Positions 57,369-64,000 of a stretch of DNA of 64,000 nucleotides are shown in pieces. The notes beneath the pieces are model-generated. The model was not told the DNA's origin, did no database searches, and was given only the letters and a program-made list of their open reading frames with translations. This DNA comes from Paludisphaera mucosa (GTDB taxonomy: Bacteria; Planctomycetota; Planctomycetia; Isosphaerales; Isosphaeraceae). The stretch lies in assembly GCF_029589435.1 (NCBI RefSeq), contig NZ_JARRAG010000002.1, positions 4,650,001 through 4,714,000 on the forward strand. Direction: 5' to 3'. Position 1 is the stretch's first letter, and every line of letters starts with the position of its first letter. The position numbers and the translations under genes were made by a program.

Positions 57369-57965
57369 ATGGCTCGGGTGACCTGCCGATGCGGCGAGGT
57401 GCTGGACGTGGACCGGAACGGCCCGGAGCGGGTCGTCTGCCCGCGCTGCCAGGCGCGGATCCGCGTGCGTCGGCCCGAGACCCGCGCCGGGGCCGTCCCC
57501 GGGGGCGACGGCCTGATCCGGTTCCCCTGCCCGTGCGGCCGCCGCCTCAAGGTCCGCGCCGAGGACCGCCCCGAGGCCGGCCGCTGCCCGGACTGCGGCC
57601 GGGTGGTCCCGGTGCCCCGGACCGCCTGGGCCCCGGGCGTCGGCGCGGCCATCGGGGCCGCCCCCAAGTCGCCGGGCCTGGGCGTCTCGAACGCCTCGTT
57701 CGGCGGCGACGGCGAGGCCCGGACCGAGGAGCTCGACGCCGACGACGTCGCCCGCCTCCAGCGCTGGGCGGCGCGGCACGGCGTCTTGCCCGGCGACGCG
57801 CCGTCGTCGCCGGTCCCCACGCCGAGGCTCGCCGAGACGCCGTACTCGCCCCCGCCCGCCCTTCGGGTCGAGGCCGGCCTCCGCATCTGCCCCAAGTGCG
57901 GCCGCCCCCTCCACATGAGCGCCGTGGCCTGCCGCGCCTGCGGGGCCTCCACCCCCAAGGCCTGA
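57369..57965 (+). CDS. Small multi-zinc-ribbon protein
   Basis: 198 residues with three Cys-rich modules: CRCGE...CPRC near the N-terminus, CPCGRRL...CPDCGR in the middle and CPKCGRPL...CRACG at the C-terminus. Between the second and third is a linker with an acidic stretch ([10 protein letters not shown]). Such zinc ribbons bind zinc and mediate protein or nucleic-acid contacts. The function is unknown. It lies 64 bases after larE and 35 bases before the serine ammonia-lyase gene on the same strand. Confidence 0.72.
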   Translation: MARVTCRCGEVLDVDRNGPERVVCPRCQARIRVRRPETRAGAVPGGDGLIRFPCPCGRRLKVRAEDRPEAGRCPDCGRVVPVPRTAWAPGVGAAIGAAPKSPGLGVSNASFGGDGEARTEELDADDVARLQRWAARHGVLPGDAPSSPVPTPRLAETPYSPPPALRVEAGLRICPKCGRPLHMSAVACRACGASTPKA

Positions 57966-58000
57966 CCCCGCGGGGCCGGGACGCCGCATCGGGGCGACGC

Positions 58001-59428
58001 ATGGACTTCATCAGCACGTTCGACATGTTCAAGATCGGCCTCGGGCCGTCCAGCTCGCACACGATGGGGCCCTGGGCGGCCGCGCGGCGGTTCCTGAAAG
58101 TCCTGCGCGCCGAGGGCGTGCTGGACCGCGTCGCCCGCGTGCGCGTGGACCTGTTCGGCTCGCTGGCGAAGACGGGGCGGGGGCACGGGACGGACTTGGC
58201 CGTGATCCTGGGCCTCTGCGACTTCGACCCGGTCACGTGCGACCCGGCGGGCGTCCACCCGGCCGTCGCGCGGGTGCGAGCGTCGCGAAGCCTGCCGCTG
58301 GCCGGCGGGCGGGCGATCCCGTTCGAGCGGGGGGACGTCGACTTCCATCGCGCCGAGACGCTCCCCTTCCACCCGAACGCCCTGACGTTCGCCGCGACCC
58401 TCGACGACGGCTCGACCCGCGCCGAGACGTATTACTCGGTCGGCGGCGGGTTCGTCGTGCAGGAGGGGGACGACGCCCGGGCGGGCCAGGCCGGGCCGGA
58501 CGTCCCCTTCCCGATCGAGACGGCGGCCGACCTGCTGCGGGCCTGCGCGGAGGGCGGGCTGACGATCCCCGAGGTCGTCCTTCGCAACGAGCGGGCCATG
58601 CGCGACGACGCCGCGATCCGCGACGGCCTGGCTCGGATCTGGGAGGCGATGCGGGGCTCGGCCTTCCGCGGCGCGTATGCCGAGGGGATCCTCCCCGGCG
58701 GCCTGGAGGTCGTCCGCCGCGCGCCGAGGCTGAACCGCTCGCTGCTGGGATCGGCCGCCGAGGGGGCGGCGAAGGACGCCGACGCCTGGGTCGCGGCGAT
58801 CCGCGCGGCCGACGGCGGCTTCGACGCGACCCTCAAGTGGGTCGCCTGCTTCGCCCTGGCGGTCAACGAGGAGAACGCGGCGTTCGGCCGGGTGGTCACC
58901 GCCCCCACCAACGGCGCGGCGGGGGTGATCCCGGCGGTCTTGCTCCACCGGGTCGCCTTCCACGAGGGGGGCGACGCGGCCGTCGCGCCGTTCCTGCTGA
59001 CCGCCGGCGCGATCGGCGCGGTGTTCAAGAAGCGGGCGACGATCTCGGCGGCCCTGGGCGGCTGCCAGGCCGAGATCGGCGTCTCCAGCGCCATGGCCGC
59101 CGCCGGCCTGACGCAGACGCTCGGCGGCACCACCGAGCAGGCGCTCATGGCGGCCGAGATCGCCATGGAGCACCACCTGGGGCTGACCTGCGACCCGGTC
59201 GGCGGCCTCGTGCAGGTCCCCTGCATCGAGCGCAACACCATGGGCGCGATCAAGGCGATCACCGCCGCGCAGCTCGCCCTGGAGGGGGACCCCGCCCGCG
59301 CCAAGGTCAGCCTCGACGCCGTCATCCGGACGATGTGGCAGACCGCCCAGGACATGAACTCCAAGTACAAGGAGACGTCCGAGGGCGGCCTCGCGATCCA
59401 GATCCCGGTCAACGTCGTCGAGTGCTGA
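58001..59428 (+). CDS. sdaA: L-serine ammonia-lyase (iron-sulfur type, single chain)
   Basis: 475 residues. Begins [27 protein letters not shown], the SDH beta-domain start, and continues into the alpha domain with [13 protein letters not shown] and the Cys residues in [14 protein letters not shown] and [20 protein letters not shown] that bind the [4Fe-4S] cluster. It deaminates L-serine to pyruvate and ammonia. Both domains are on one chain, as in the E. coli SdaA type. ATG 58001 opens the conserved N-terminus; the frame is open upstream only by chance. It is convergent with the lipoprotein gene at 59434, five bases away. Confidence 0.92.
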   Translation: MDFISTFDMFKIGLGPSSSHTMGPWAAARRFLKVLRAEGVLDRVARVRVDLFGSLAKTGRGHGTDLAVILGLCDFDPVTCDPAGVHPAVARVRASRSLPLAGGRAIPFERGDVDFHRAETLPFHPNALTFAATLDDGSTRAETYYSVGGGFVVQEGDDARAGQAGPDVPFPIETAADLLRACAEGGLTIPEVVLRNERAMRDDAAIRDGLARIWEAMRGSAFRGAYAEGILPGGLEVVRRAPRLNRSLLGSAAEGAAKDADAWVAAIRAADGGFDATLKWVACFALAVNEENAAFGRVVTAPTNGAAGVIPAVLLHRVAFHEGGDAAVAPFLLTAGAIGAVFKKRATISAALGGCQAEIGVSSAMAAAGLTQTLGGTTEQALMAAEIAMEHHLGLTCDPVGGLVQVPCIERNTMGAIKAITAAQLALEGDPARAKVSLDAVIRTMWQTAQDMNSKYKETSEGGLAIQIPVNVVEC

Positions 59429-59433
59429 AGCGG

Positions 59434-59916
59434 TCAGTCCAGCTTCTTGAGGCGCTCGAGGACGGCCGCCTTGTCCTCGGCCTTGACGGCCGGCTCCTGC
59501 TCGATGACGGCGGCGGCCTTCTTGGCGGCCTCGGCGCGGGGGACGCCTTCGAGCTTGCCCAGTCGCTCTTCGAGGGTGGCGACGATGTTCTCGAGCGTCT
59601 CGGACTCCTTGAGCATCTCGCTCTTGACCACGGCCTCCTTGCGAGACGACTTGGCCGACTCGTCCTGCTCGGGCGCCTCCCCTTTCGTCGCCGCCGACCT
59701 GGCCGACTTGAGCGGCTTGCGGTTGGCCGGCAGGTTCTTGTAGCGGGTGACGAACTCCTGGGCGAGGGTCTCGGGGGTGTGCTTCACCGACTGGTCGAAC
59801 ACGGGTTCCGCGCCGCCGCAACCCTGGAGGACGGCCGTCGTCAGGATGGTGAGGAGGGCGGAACAGGCGGCGATCGCCAGGTGGGCGCGGCGTGAAGAGA
59901 GGATCGTCCGACTCAT
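59434..59916 (-). CDS. Small lipoprotein next to a DUF1559 gene
   Basis: 160 residues. Lipobox VLQGC at about residue 32 after a hydrophobic helix. The mature part is Lys/Glu/Ala-rich (SETLENIVATLEERLGKLEG, then a Glu/Lys-rich helical tail), so it is likely alpha-helical. It lies 70 bases downstream of the DUF1559 gene at 59987, the same order as at 29562-31212. The two lipoproteins are unrelated in sequence as far as I can see. The function is unknown. Confidence 0.7.
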   Translation of the reverse strand: MSRTILSSRRAHLAIAACSALLTILTTAVLQGCGGAEPVFDQSVKHTPETLAQEFVTRYKNLPANRKPLKSARSAATKGEAPEQDESAKSSRKEAVVKSEMLKESETLENIVATLEERLGKLEGVPRAEAAKKAAAVIEQEPAVKAEDKAAVLERLKKLD

Positions 59917-59986
59917 GGTTGCGTCCCGGGATGCGGAGGGCCGACGAGCGCCCCGGCCCGACGTCGGGCCGGGGCTCGGGGCGTGA

Positions 59987-61126
59987 TCAATAGGCGTCGG
60001 CCGAGACGACCTCGCCGCCGTTGCGGGTTCCGAGGGCCCACCAGGTCGGCAGCGAGACCGAGTCCTTGAGGAATCGGACCGAGCCGTCCATGAAGGCGAC
60101 GTTGGCGCCGCCGGGGTGATTGCTGCTGGGGTTGGCGCCGCTGTCGCCCTCGAAGCAGCGGAGCGTGTTCGAGTAGTAGACGTGGATCGTCGGCGCGTTG
60201 GGCGGGAACAGGTGCGAATACAGGTGCCCTTCCCACGCGTCGGTGAAGGCCCAGCTCGACCCCTTGTACATGGTCCAGTCGGACCAGTTCTGGGCCGGGC
60301 CGGCGAGGCCGTCGCGGACGACCGCCCAGATGTCGACGTCGATCTGCTCGATCAGCCCCGAGTTGGTGTAGTTGAACCGCCGCCGGGGGTCGCGCGCGTT
60401 GCCCGAGCCGTCGTTCATCAGGAACTCGCTGGCCGCGGCCGTGTTCGACGACCCGTCGGTGATCGAGGCCATCGACACGTTCACGTTGGTGTTGGCCGCC
60501 TTGCCCGCCGAGCCGCACGGCCCGACCGTGTTGTACATCCGGGAGGTCGAGATGACGCCCATGTGCGGGGGCAGGTTGCCGCCGGTCGGCGACTGGCCGG
60601 GCATGAGGATGTTCCGGGGCCGTCCCGTGTTGCCCGCGTAGTTGTTGTTGCCGAGCTTGCCGGTGCCGGTGTTCACCACGCCGTCCTGGGGCAGGCAGGT
60701 GAAGCCGTCGGACGGGCAGAGGAACCCCGAGATCGACGATCGCTGCACCGTCGCGTTCACGCCGTTGACGATGTTGTTGTTGCCGTAGAAGCCGTCGGAG
60801 TAGATGAAGTTGAACGAGTCGTACATCGCCTTCTGCTCGATGAACGGCAGGATCATGCAGTGCCACGCCCGGTTGCCGGCCGAGCCGCCCGTGCCGCCGT
60901 TCTCGTCGGCCCGGCGGTACTCGTGCACCGGCGTCGTGCCGAAGGCCGACAGGTAGTTCTGGATCCCCAGGCCGATCTGCTTGAGGTTGTTCGTGCACTG
61001 CATCCGCCGGGCCGCCTCGCGCGCCGACTGGACCGCCGGCAGCAGGAGCGCGATCAGGACCGCGATGATCGCGATCACCACCAGCAGCTCGATCAGGGTG
61101 AAACCGCGACGCCTAGACCTGGCCAT
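59987..61126 (-). CDS. DUF1559 prepilin-like protein (H-X9-DG type)
   Basis: 379 residues. Prepilin-like N-terminus [20 protein letters not shown], followed by [27 protein letters not shown], the DUF1559 signature, and a C-terminal H-X9-DG motif ([17 protein letters not shown]). ATG 61126 has GGAGG five bases upstream, so the longer open frame to 61411 is not coding. It is followed by a small lipoprotein gene, as with the copy at 30127. Confidence 0.9.
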   Translation of the reverse strand: MARSRRRGFTLIELLVVIAIIAVLIALLLPAVQSAREAARRMQCTNNLKQIGLGIQNYLSAFGTTPVHEYRRADENGGTGGSAGNRAWHCMILPFIEQKAMYDSFNFIYSDGFYGNNNIVNGVNATVQRSSISGFLCPSDGFTCLPQDGVVNTGTGKLGNNNYAGNTGRPRNILMPGQSPTGGNLPPHMGVISTSRMYNTVGPCGSAGKAANTNVNVSMASITDGSSNTAAASEFLMNDGSGNARDPRRRFNYTNSGLIEQIDVDIWAVVRDGLAGPAQNWSDWTMYKGSSWAFTDAWEGHLYSHLFPPNAPTIHVYYSNTLRCFEGDSGANPSSNHPGGANVAFMDGSVRFLKDSVSLPTWWALGTRNGGEVVSADAY

Positions 61127-61617
61127 GAAGACCTCCGTCGATGAAACAGGATGATGAAAACCGATGACCGCCGCGTCGGCCCTCGACGCGACGCAGGGTG
61201 TCACCGCCCCGACGCGGCCGTTTTTCGATCCGGACGCACGAACCTGCAAGGGGTGTGACGACGCCTCGTCGTCGAGGCGGGAGTGGGTCGAGGTTCCGAC
61301 CGCCTGACAGCGTATCGCCCTTCCCGCTCGATCGGCGCGAAGACCGAAAGAATTCATGGAGAAGAATCGCTTAAGAGAGGGCGGACGTCCTGCGGCGTCG
61401 GGACGACCCATCGTGTACGAAAGGGTCGGCCGACGAGTCGTGGACGCTGAGCGGGGGGGAGATCTCGACCGGAGATGATAGCAGATTCGCGGCCCGATTC
61501 AATCGGTGGTTTGTAATTATGAAACGCGCGTGCCGACACGTCTCCCGGGGAGGGCGGGGACCGATCCAAAGTCGTCGGGCCGCCTCCTCCCAAGGCGAGG
61601 GGAGGCGGCCTCGGGAA
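61127..61617. promoter_or_regulatory. Upstream region of the DUF1559 gene and 3' region of the HdeD-like gene
   Basis: About 0.49 kb without a gene. AATCGCTTAA at 61365-61374 and the surrounding AT-rich run (GAAAGAATTCATGG) form the likely promoter zone of the DUF1559 gene; the 10-mer matches the one upstream of the other DUF1559 gene. The right-hand end holds the hairpin at 61578-61610. Confidence 0.35.
61578..61610 (-). terminator. Hairpin downstream of the HdeD-like gene
   Basis: Perfect 10-base inverted repeat GGCCGCCTCC (61578-61587) / GGAGGCGGCC (61601-61610), loop of 13 bases, just after the stop codon of the gene at 61618. On the minus strand it is followed by a short T-containing stretch (GACTTTGG), so it is a plausible terminator. 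Confidence 0.45.
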
Positions 61618-62253
61618 TCAGGCCGCGGCGGGCGGGGCCGCGGGCGGCGTGGAGGGCAGGGGATGGCGATCGTTGAGCTTCTTGAGGCGGAGGGCCAGCA
61701 TGATCCAGGTCCAGCCGCTGAAGACCATGTCGATGCCGACGAACACGCCGATCACGATGAGCGAGCTGGCGGGCCATTCCATCCAGATCATAAGGCCCAG
61801 GCCCAGCTCCAGCAGGCCGCCGACGAACACCCAGCCCCACTGCGGGAACTGGTGCCAGGCCGAGGCGATCGTCCGGAAGGCACCGCCGACCAGGAGCGCG
61901 CAGGCCAGCAGCAGGGTCATGGCGGCCAGGGCCGCGATCGGACGGTTGAGGAACAGCACGCCCAGCACCGTATAAAGCACGCCCATCAGGAGCACGAGGA
62001 AGAAGCCGCTCCAGTCGCGGGTCCAGAAGGCGCCGATCAATTGCGCCACGCCGCCCATGATCAAGAGCACGCCGATCGCCATGGCCGTCGCCAGCGACAT
62101 CACGAACGGCAGCGACATGGCGAGCACGCCGAGGACGACCAGGGCGATCCCCAGGGCCAGGAGCCATCCCCATCGCCCCCGGATCGCCTCCAGCTCGTGC
62201 CGCAGCTCCCTGCGAAACCGTTTGGCGTCGATGACTTCCACGTTGGTGCTCAT
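61618..62253 (-). CDS. HdeD-like (DUF308) membrane protein
   Basis: 211 residues. After a charged N-terminus there are about six hydrophobic helices in three pairs (WLLALGIALVVLGVLAMSL, IGVLLIMGGVAQLIGAF, FFLVLLMGVLYTVLGVLFL, LLLACALLVGGAFR), the repeated DUF308 hairpin unit found in HdeD. HdeD takes part in acid resistance in E. coli; the role here is unknown. The start at 62253 has GAGG eight bases upstream. A divergent PEP-CTERM gene follows at 62742. Confidence 0.83.
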   Translation of the reverse strand: MSTNVEVIDAKRFRRELRHELEAIRGRWGWLLALGIALVVLGVLAMSLPFVMSLATAMAIGVLLIMGGVAQLIGAFWTRDWSGFFLVLLMGVLYTVLGVLFLNRPIAALAAMTLLLACALLVGGAFRTIASAWHQFPQWGWVFVGGLLELGLGLMIWMEWPASSLIVIGVFVGIDMVFSGWTWIMLALRLKKLNDRHPLPSTPPAAPPAAA

Positions 62254-62741
62254 GTGCGTACCTCGACTGAGGGAAGGGCGCCGCGTCCGGATGCTCCCGG
62301 GGGGTCCGGGCGGGACGCGGCCTACCCTGGATCTTAGGATGCGCCGCGGGTTTCGCAAGCGTCGACCGGGATTCGAGTTCGGCCGAGCCCGCTTCTTCCC
62401 CCGCGGGCGATCCCCGCGACGCAGCCTGCGCCGGGGGGGGCCGGACTTCGAGGGGCCCGGGTCTGCTTTCGTCAGTCCTTGCGAAACGACCGGAAGCCGG
62501 CCGAACGGGCCCGAGCCGAAGAGTCCCTGACGTTATGCGGCGGGGTCACGTCGAGATCGGCGATTTTGGACGACTACGCATGACTGGAACTGGCGAATCG
62601 CGTCGAAAACCGCATGGTTTCACCAGAGTCCTTGATCGGCCTTGAGCGCTCGTCGATGATGATCTGTGGATTTCGACGGCATGAGCATGTGAAGAATACG
62701 CGAAACGACGGACAGGCCGCGGTTTGTAAGAGGAGCCAAGG
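62254..62741. promoter_or_regulatory. Divergent intergenic region upstream of the HdeD-like and PEP-CTERM genes
   Basis: About 0.49 kb without a supported gene. The part near 62640-62735 (GATGATGATCTGTGGATTTC, AAGAATACGCGAAACG) is less GC-rich than the coding regions and may hold the PEP-CTERM promoter. A TGTGGAT motif there lacks partners and is not taken as a DnaA box. Confidence 0.3.
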
Positions 62742-63467
62742 ATGATCGTGTTCAGCCTCGCGGGGCCGATGCGGGTGCGGATGATCCAGGCGGCGGGCGT
62801 CGTCACGTTGCTGATCGGGTCGGCCGGCGTCGCCGACGCCGGGTTCGTGGTGTACGACGACTTCTCCTCGGCGGGCTCGACGCCCGATCCGACCCGTTGG
62901 GGCGCCCCGGGGCTCGGCCAGGTGCCGGTCCAGTCGGGCGGGTCGATCCACTTCGACACCTCGTCCGGCTACACCCCGCTGATCCGGTCCACCGCCGCCT
63001 TTTCCTACGGGACGTTTCGGATCACGGTCGACGGATTCGGCGGCGGGCTGGCGCATCTGATCGGGCTCAACAGCAGTTCCAACTTCGCGTTGTATGACGC
63101 CGTCGACGCCCTCTACGTACGCGACGACTCGGGCGCCGCCGTCTATGCCAACGGCGTTCCGATCGTGCCTGTGCCCTCGGGCTGGCAGCCGACCGCGTTG
63201 CCGACGGTCTACACCTTCGTGTGGAATCCCGGCCTCGTCGAGATCTACAGGGACGGTACGCTCCTGCTCTCGACTACGTCGGGGATTCCGGACGAGCCGC
63301 TCCGATTCGAGATCGGCGCGTACAACCTCAGCGGGCCACCGGCGACGTTCTCGGTCACCGAGGTCGCCTACGAAGCGTTCGCGACGGTCCCCGAACCGTC
63401 GGCGTACGCGATGATGGCGATCGGGCTCGCCGCGGCGTTCGTCGCCGGCCGTCGCCGCGCCGGATGA
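62742..63467 (+). CDS. PEP-CTERM sorting domain protein, lectin-like
   Basis: 241 residues. Signal peptide (about 1-33, VTLLIGSAGVADA|GF), then a jelly-roll-like beta domain (VVYDDFSSAGSTPDPTRW, FSYGTFRITVDGFGG, VWNPGLVEIYRDGTLL) resembling concanavalin-A-like lectin or GH16-type modules without visible catalytic motifs, and a PEP-CTERM tail (VPEPSAYAMMAIGLAAAFVAGRRRA). Exported and likely surface-associated through exosortase. GAGGAG stands before the ATG. Confidence 0.83.
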   Translation: MIVFSLAGPMRVRMIQAAGVVTLLIGSAGVADAGFVVYDDFSSAGSTPDPTRWGAPGLGQVPVQSGGSIHFDTSSGYTPLIRSTAAFSYGTFRITVDGFGGGLAHLIGLNSSSNFALYDAVDALYVRDDSGAAVYANGVPIVPVPSGWQPTALPTVYTFVWNPGLVEIYRDGTLLLSTTSGIPDEPLRFEIGAYNLSGPPATFSVTEVAYEAFATVPEPSAYAMMAIGLAAAFVAGRRRAG

Positions 63468-63666
63468 TCCGAAACCGATCGACGGTGGTCGGCGAGGTCG
63501 TCTTGGCCGTCCGCGTGGGCCGGCTCGTTCTTCGGGCCGGCGCCCGCATTCGGGCCGCCGCCTTGCGGGCCGGGGATCGGCGTGGATAGAGTCGGGAGAG
63601 ACCGGGATCCGCCCCTCGTGGCCATCGCGACGCGTCCCGGACGAGTCTCGCAGCCGGGACGCCGCC

Positions 63667-64000
63667 TTGGACGCCGAGAAGCCCGCCTCGCCTCCCCCCC
63701 CTGCAACCGCGTCGCCGCCGGAGCCGACGCCGCCCGCCGAGCCCGGATCCGGCCCCCCGCAGGCCCCCGCGCGCGCCAGCCCGATCAGGCGTCTCGTCGT
63801 CGCGACGGCGATGATCGCCGCCCTGATCGGCCTCAGGGTCTGGCTCTGGCCGAGGATCGAGGAGGCGCTGCACACGGTCTCGACCGACGACGCCTACGTC
63901 GCGGCGCACGTGACGTACGTCGCCCCCCGGGTGGCCGGGTCGGTGGCGAAGGTGCTCGTCGACGACGACCAGTTCGTGAAGGCCGGCGAACTCCTGGTCG
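63667..64000 (+). CDS. HlyD/EmrA-type membrane fusion protein, N-terminal part (partial)
   Basis: The open frame from TTG 63667 runs off the window. It has a Pro-rich cytoplasmic segment (about 1-40), one membrane helix (about 41-62, LVVATAMIAALIGLRVWLW), then STDDAYVAAHVTYVAPRVAGSVAKVLVDDDQFVKAGE, the typical beginning of the biotinyl-lipoyl-like domain of HlyD/EmrA proteins that link an inner-membrane pump to the outer membrane. No strong binding site precedes the TTG; the ATG at 63811 would lose most of the helix. The remainder of the gene and any partner transporter lie outside. Confidence 0.75.
   Translation, partial: MDAEKPASPPPPATASPPEPTPPAEPGSGPPQAPARASPIRRLVVATAMIAALIGLRVWLWPRIEEALHTVSTDDAYVAAHVTYVAPRVAGSVAKVLVDDDQFVKAGELLV

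Noticed and set aside
61127-61411. N-terminal extension of the DUF1559 protein
   Set aside because: The frame is open, but the ATG at 61126 has a well-spaced GGAGG and the prepilin signal begins there.
62365-62390. Sequence resembling a tRNA T-loop (GGGATTCGAGTTC)
   Set aside because: No flanking acceptor, D or anticodon stems can be folded on either strand.
62640-62680. TGTGGAT motif resembling a DnaA box
   Set aside because: Single, imperfect and outside the dnaN/gyrB context, so it is likely chance.

Overview
High-GC (about 70%) chromosomal DNA from a planctomycete, most likely of the Isosphaeraceae. This is inferred from gene content, not from a marker gene: two DUF1559 prepilin-like proteins ending in the H-X9-DG signature, three PEP-CTERM proteins, an ECF sigma factor with a very long extracytoplasmic tail, a Ser/Thr kinase fused to TPR repeats, an LEPR-type secreted protein, and many secreted or lipoprotein products of unknown role. 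I see no tRNA, rRNA, insertion sequence or CRISPR array.

Layout. 1-8.6 kb: end of an unknown gene, PEP-CTERM protein, GH43 glycosidase, ECF sigma fusion, second PEP-CTERM protein, VOC protein and LRR protein. 8.7-17.5 kb: replication locus, all on the minus strand: SNF2 helicase, gyrB, dciA, dnaN, then a 0.8-kb gene-free stretch with two perfect DnaA boxes that looks like the chromosome origin (oriC). Neither recF nor dnaA lies here. 17.5-22.9 kb: a giant secreted S53-peptidase fusion and a membrane glycosyltransferase. 22.9-28 kb: minus-strand run rhaB, DUF2235 hydrolase, then a Septu-type (PtuA/PtuB-like) ATPase and HNH nuclease pair, the clearest defence-like locus. 28-33 kb: OFA-type MFS transporter, DUF1559 plus lipoprotein pair, aldo/keto reductase, methyltransferase. 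33.4-37.5 kb: large kinase-TPR protein. 37.5-44.4 kb: secreted or membrane proteins of unknown role, a squalene-cyclase-fold protein and a cysteine desulfurase. 44.4-47.7 kb: minus-strand cluster with two tandem aspartic-protease/PDZ paralogues, a lipoprotein and a membrane protein. 47.9-57.3 kb: glutaminase-like protein, HD phosphohydrolase, Crp/Fnr-like regulator, PAS histidine kinase, polysaccharide deacetylase, Tat-type metallophosphoesterase and LarE. 57.4-64 kb: zinc-ribbon protein, L-serine ammonia-lyase, second DUF1559 plus lipoprotein pair, HdeD-like membrane protein, third PEP-CTERM protein and the start of an HlyD/EmrA-type protein.

How the genes work together. dnaN, dciA, gyrB and the putative oriC form a replication-initiation neighbourhood, with the genes on the left transcribed away from the origin. 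The PtuA/PtuB-like pair with the adjacent DUF2235 hydrolase is the best candidate for a new combination of functions. Most other genes serve the cell envelope, secretion or general metabolism and appear singly or in short operons. Long open frames antisense to real genes are common because of the GC bias and were ignored.
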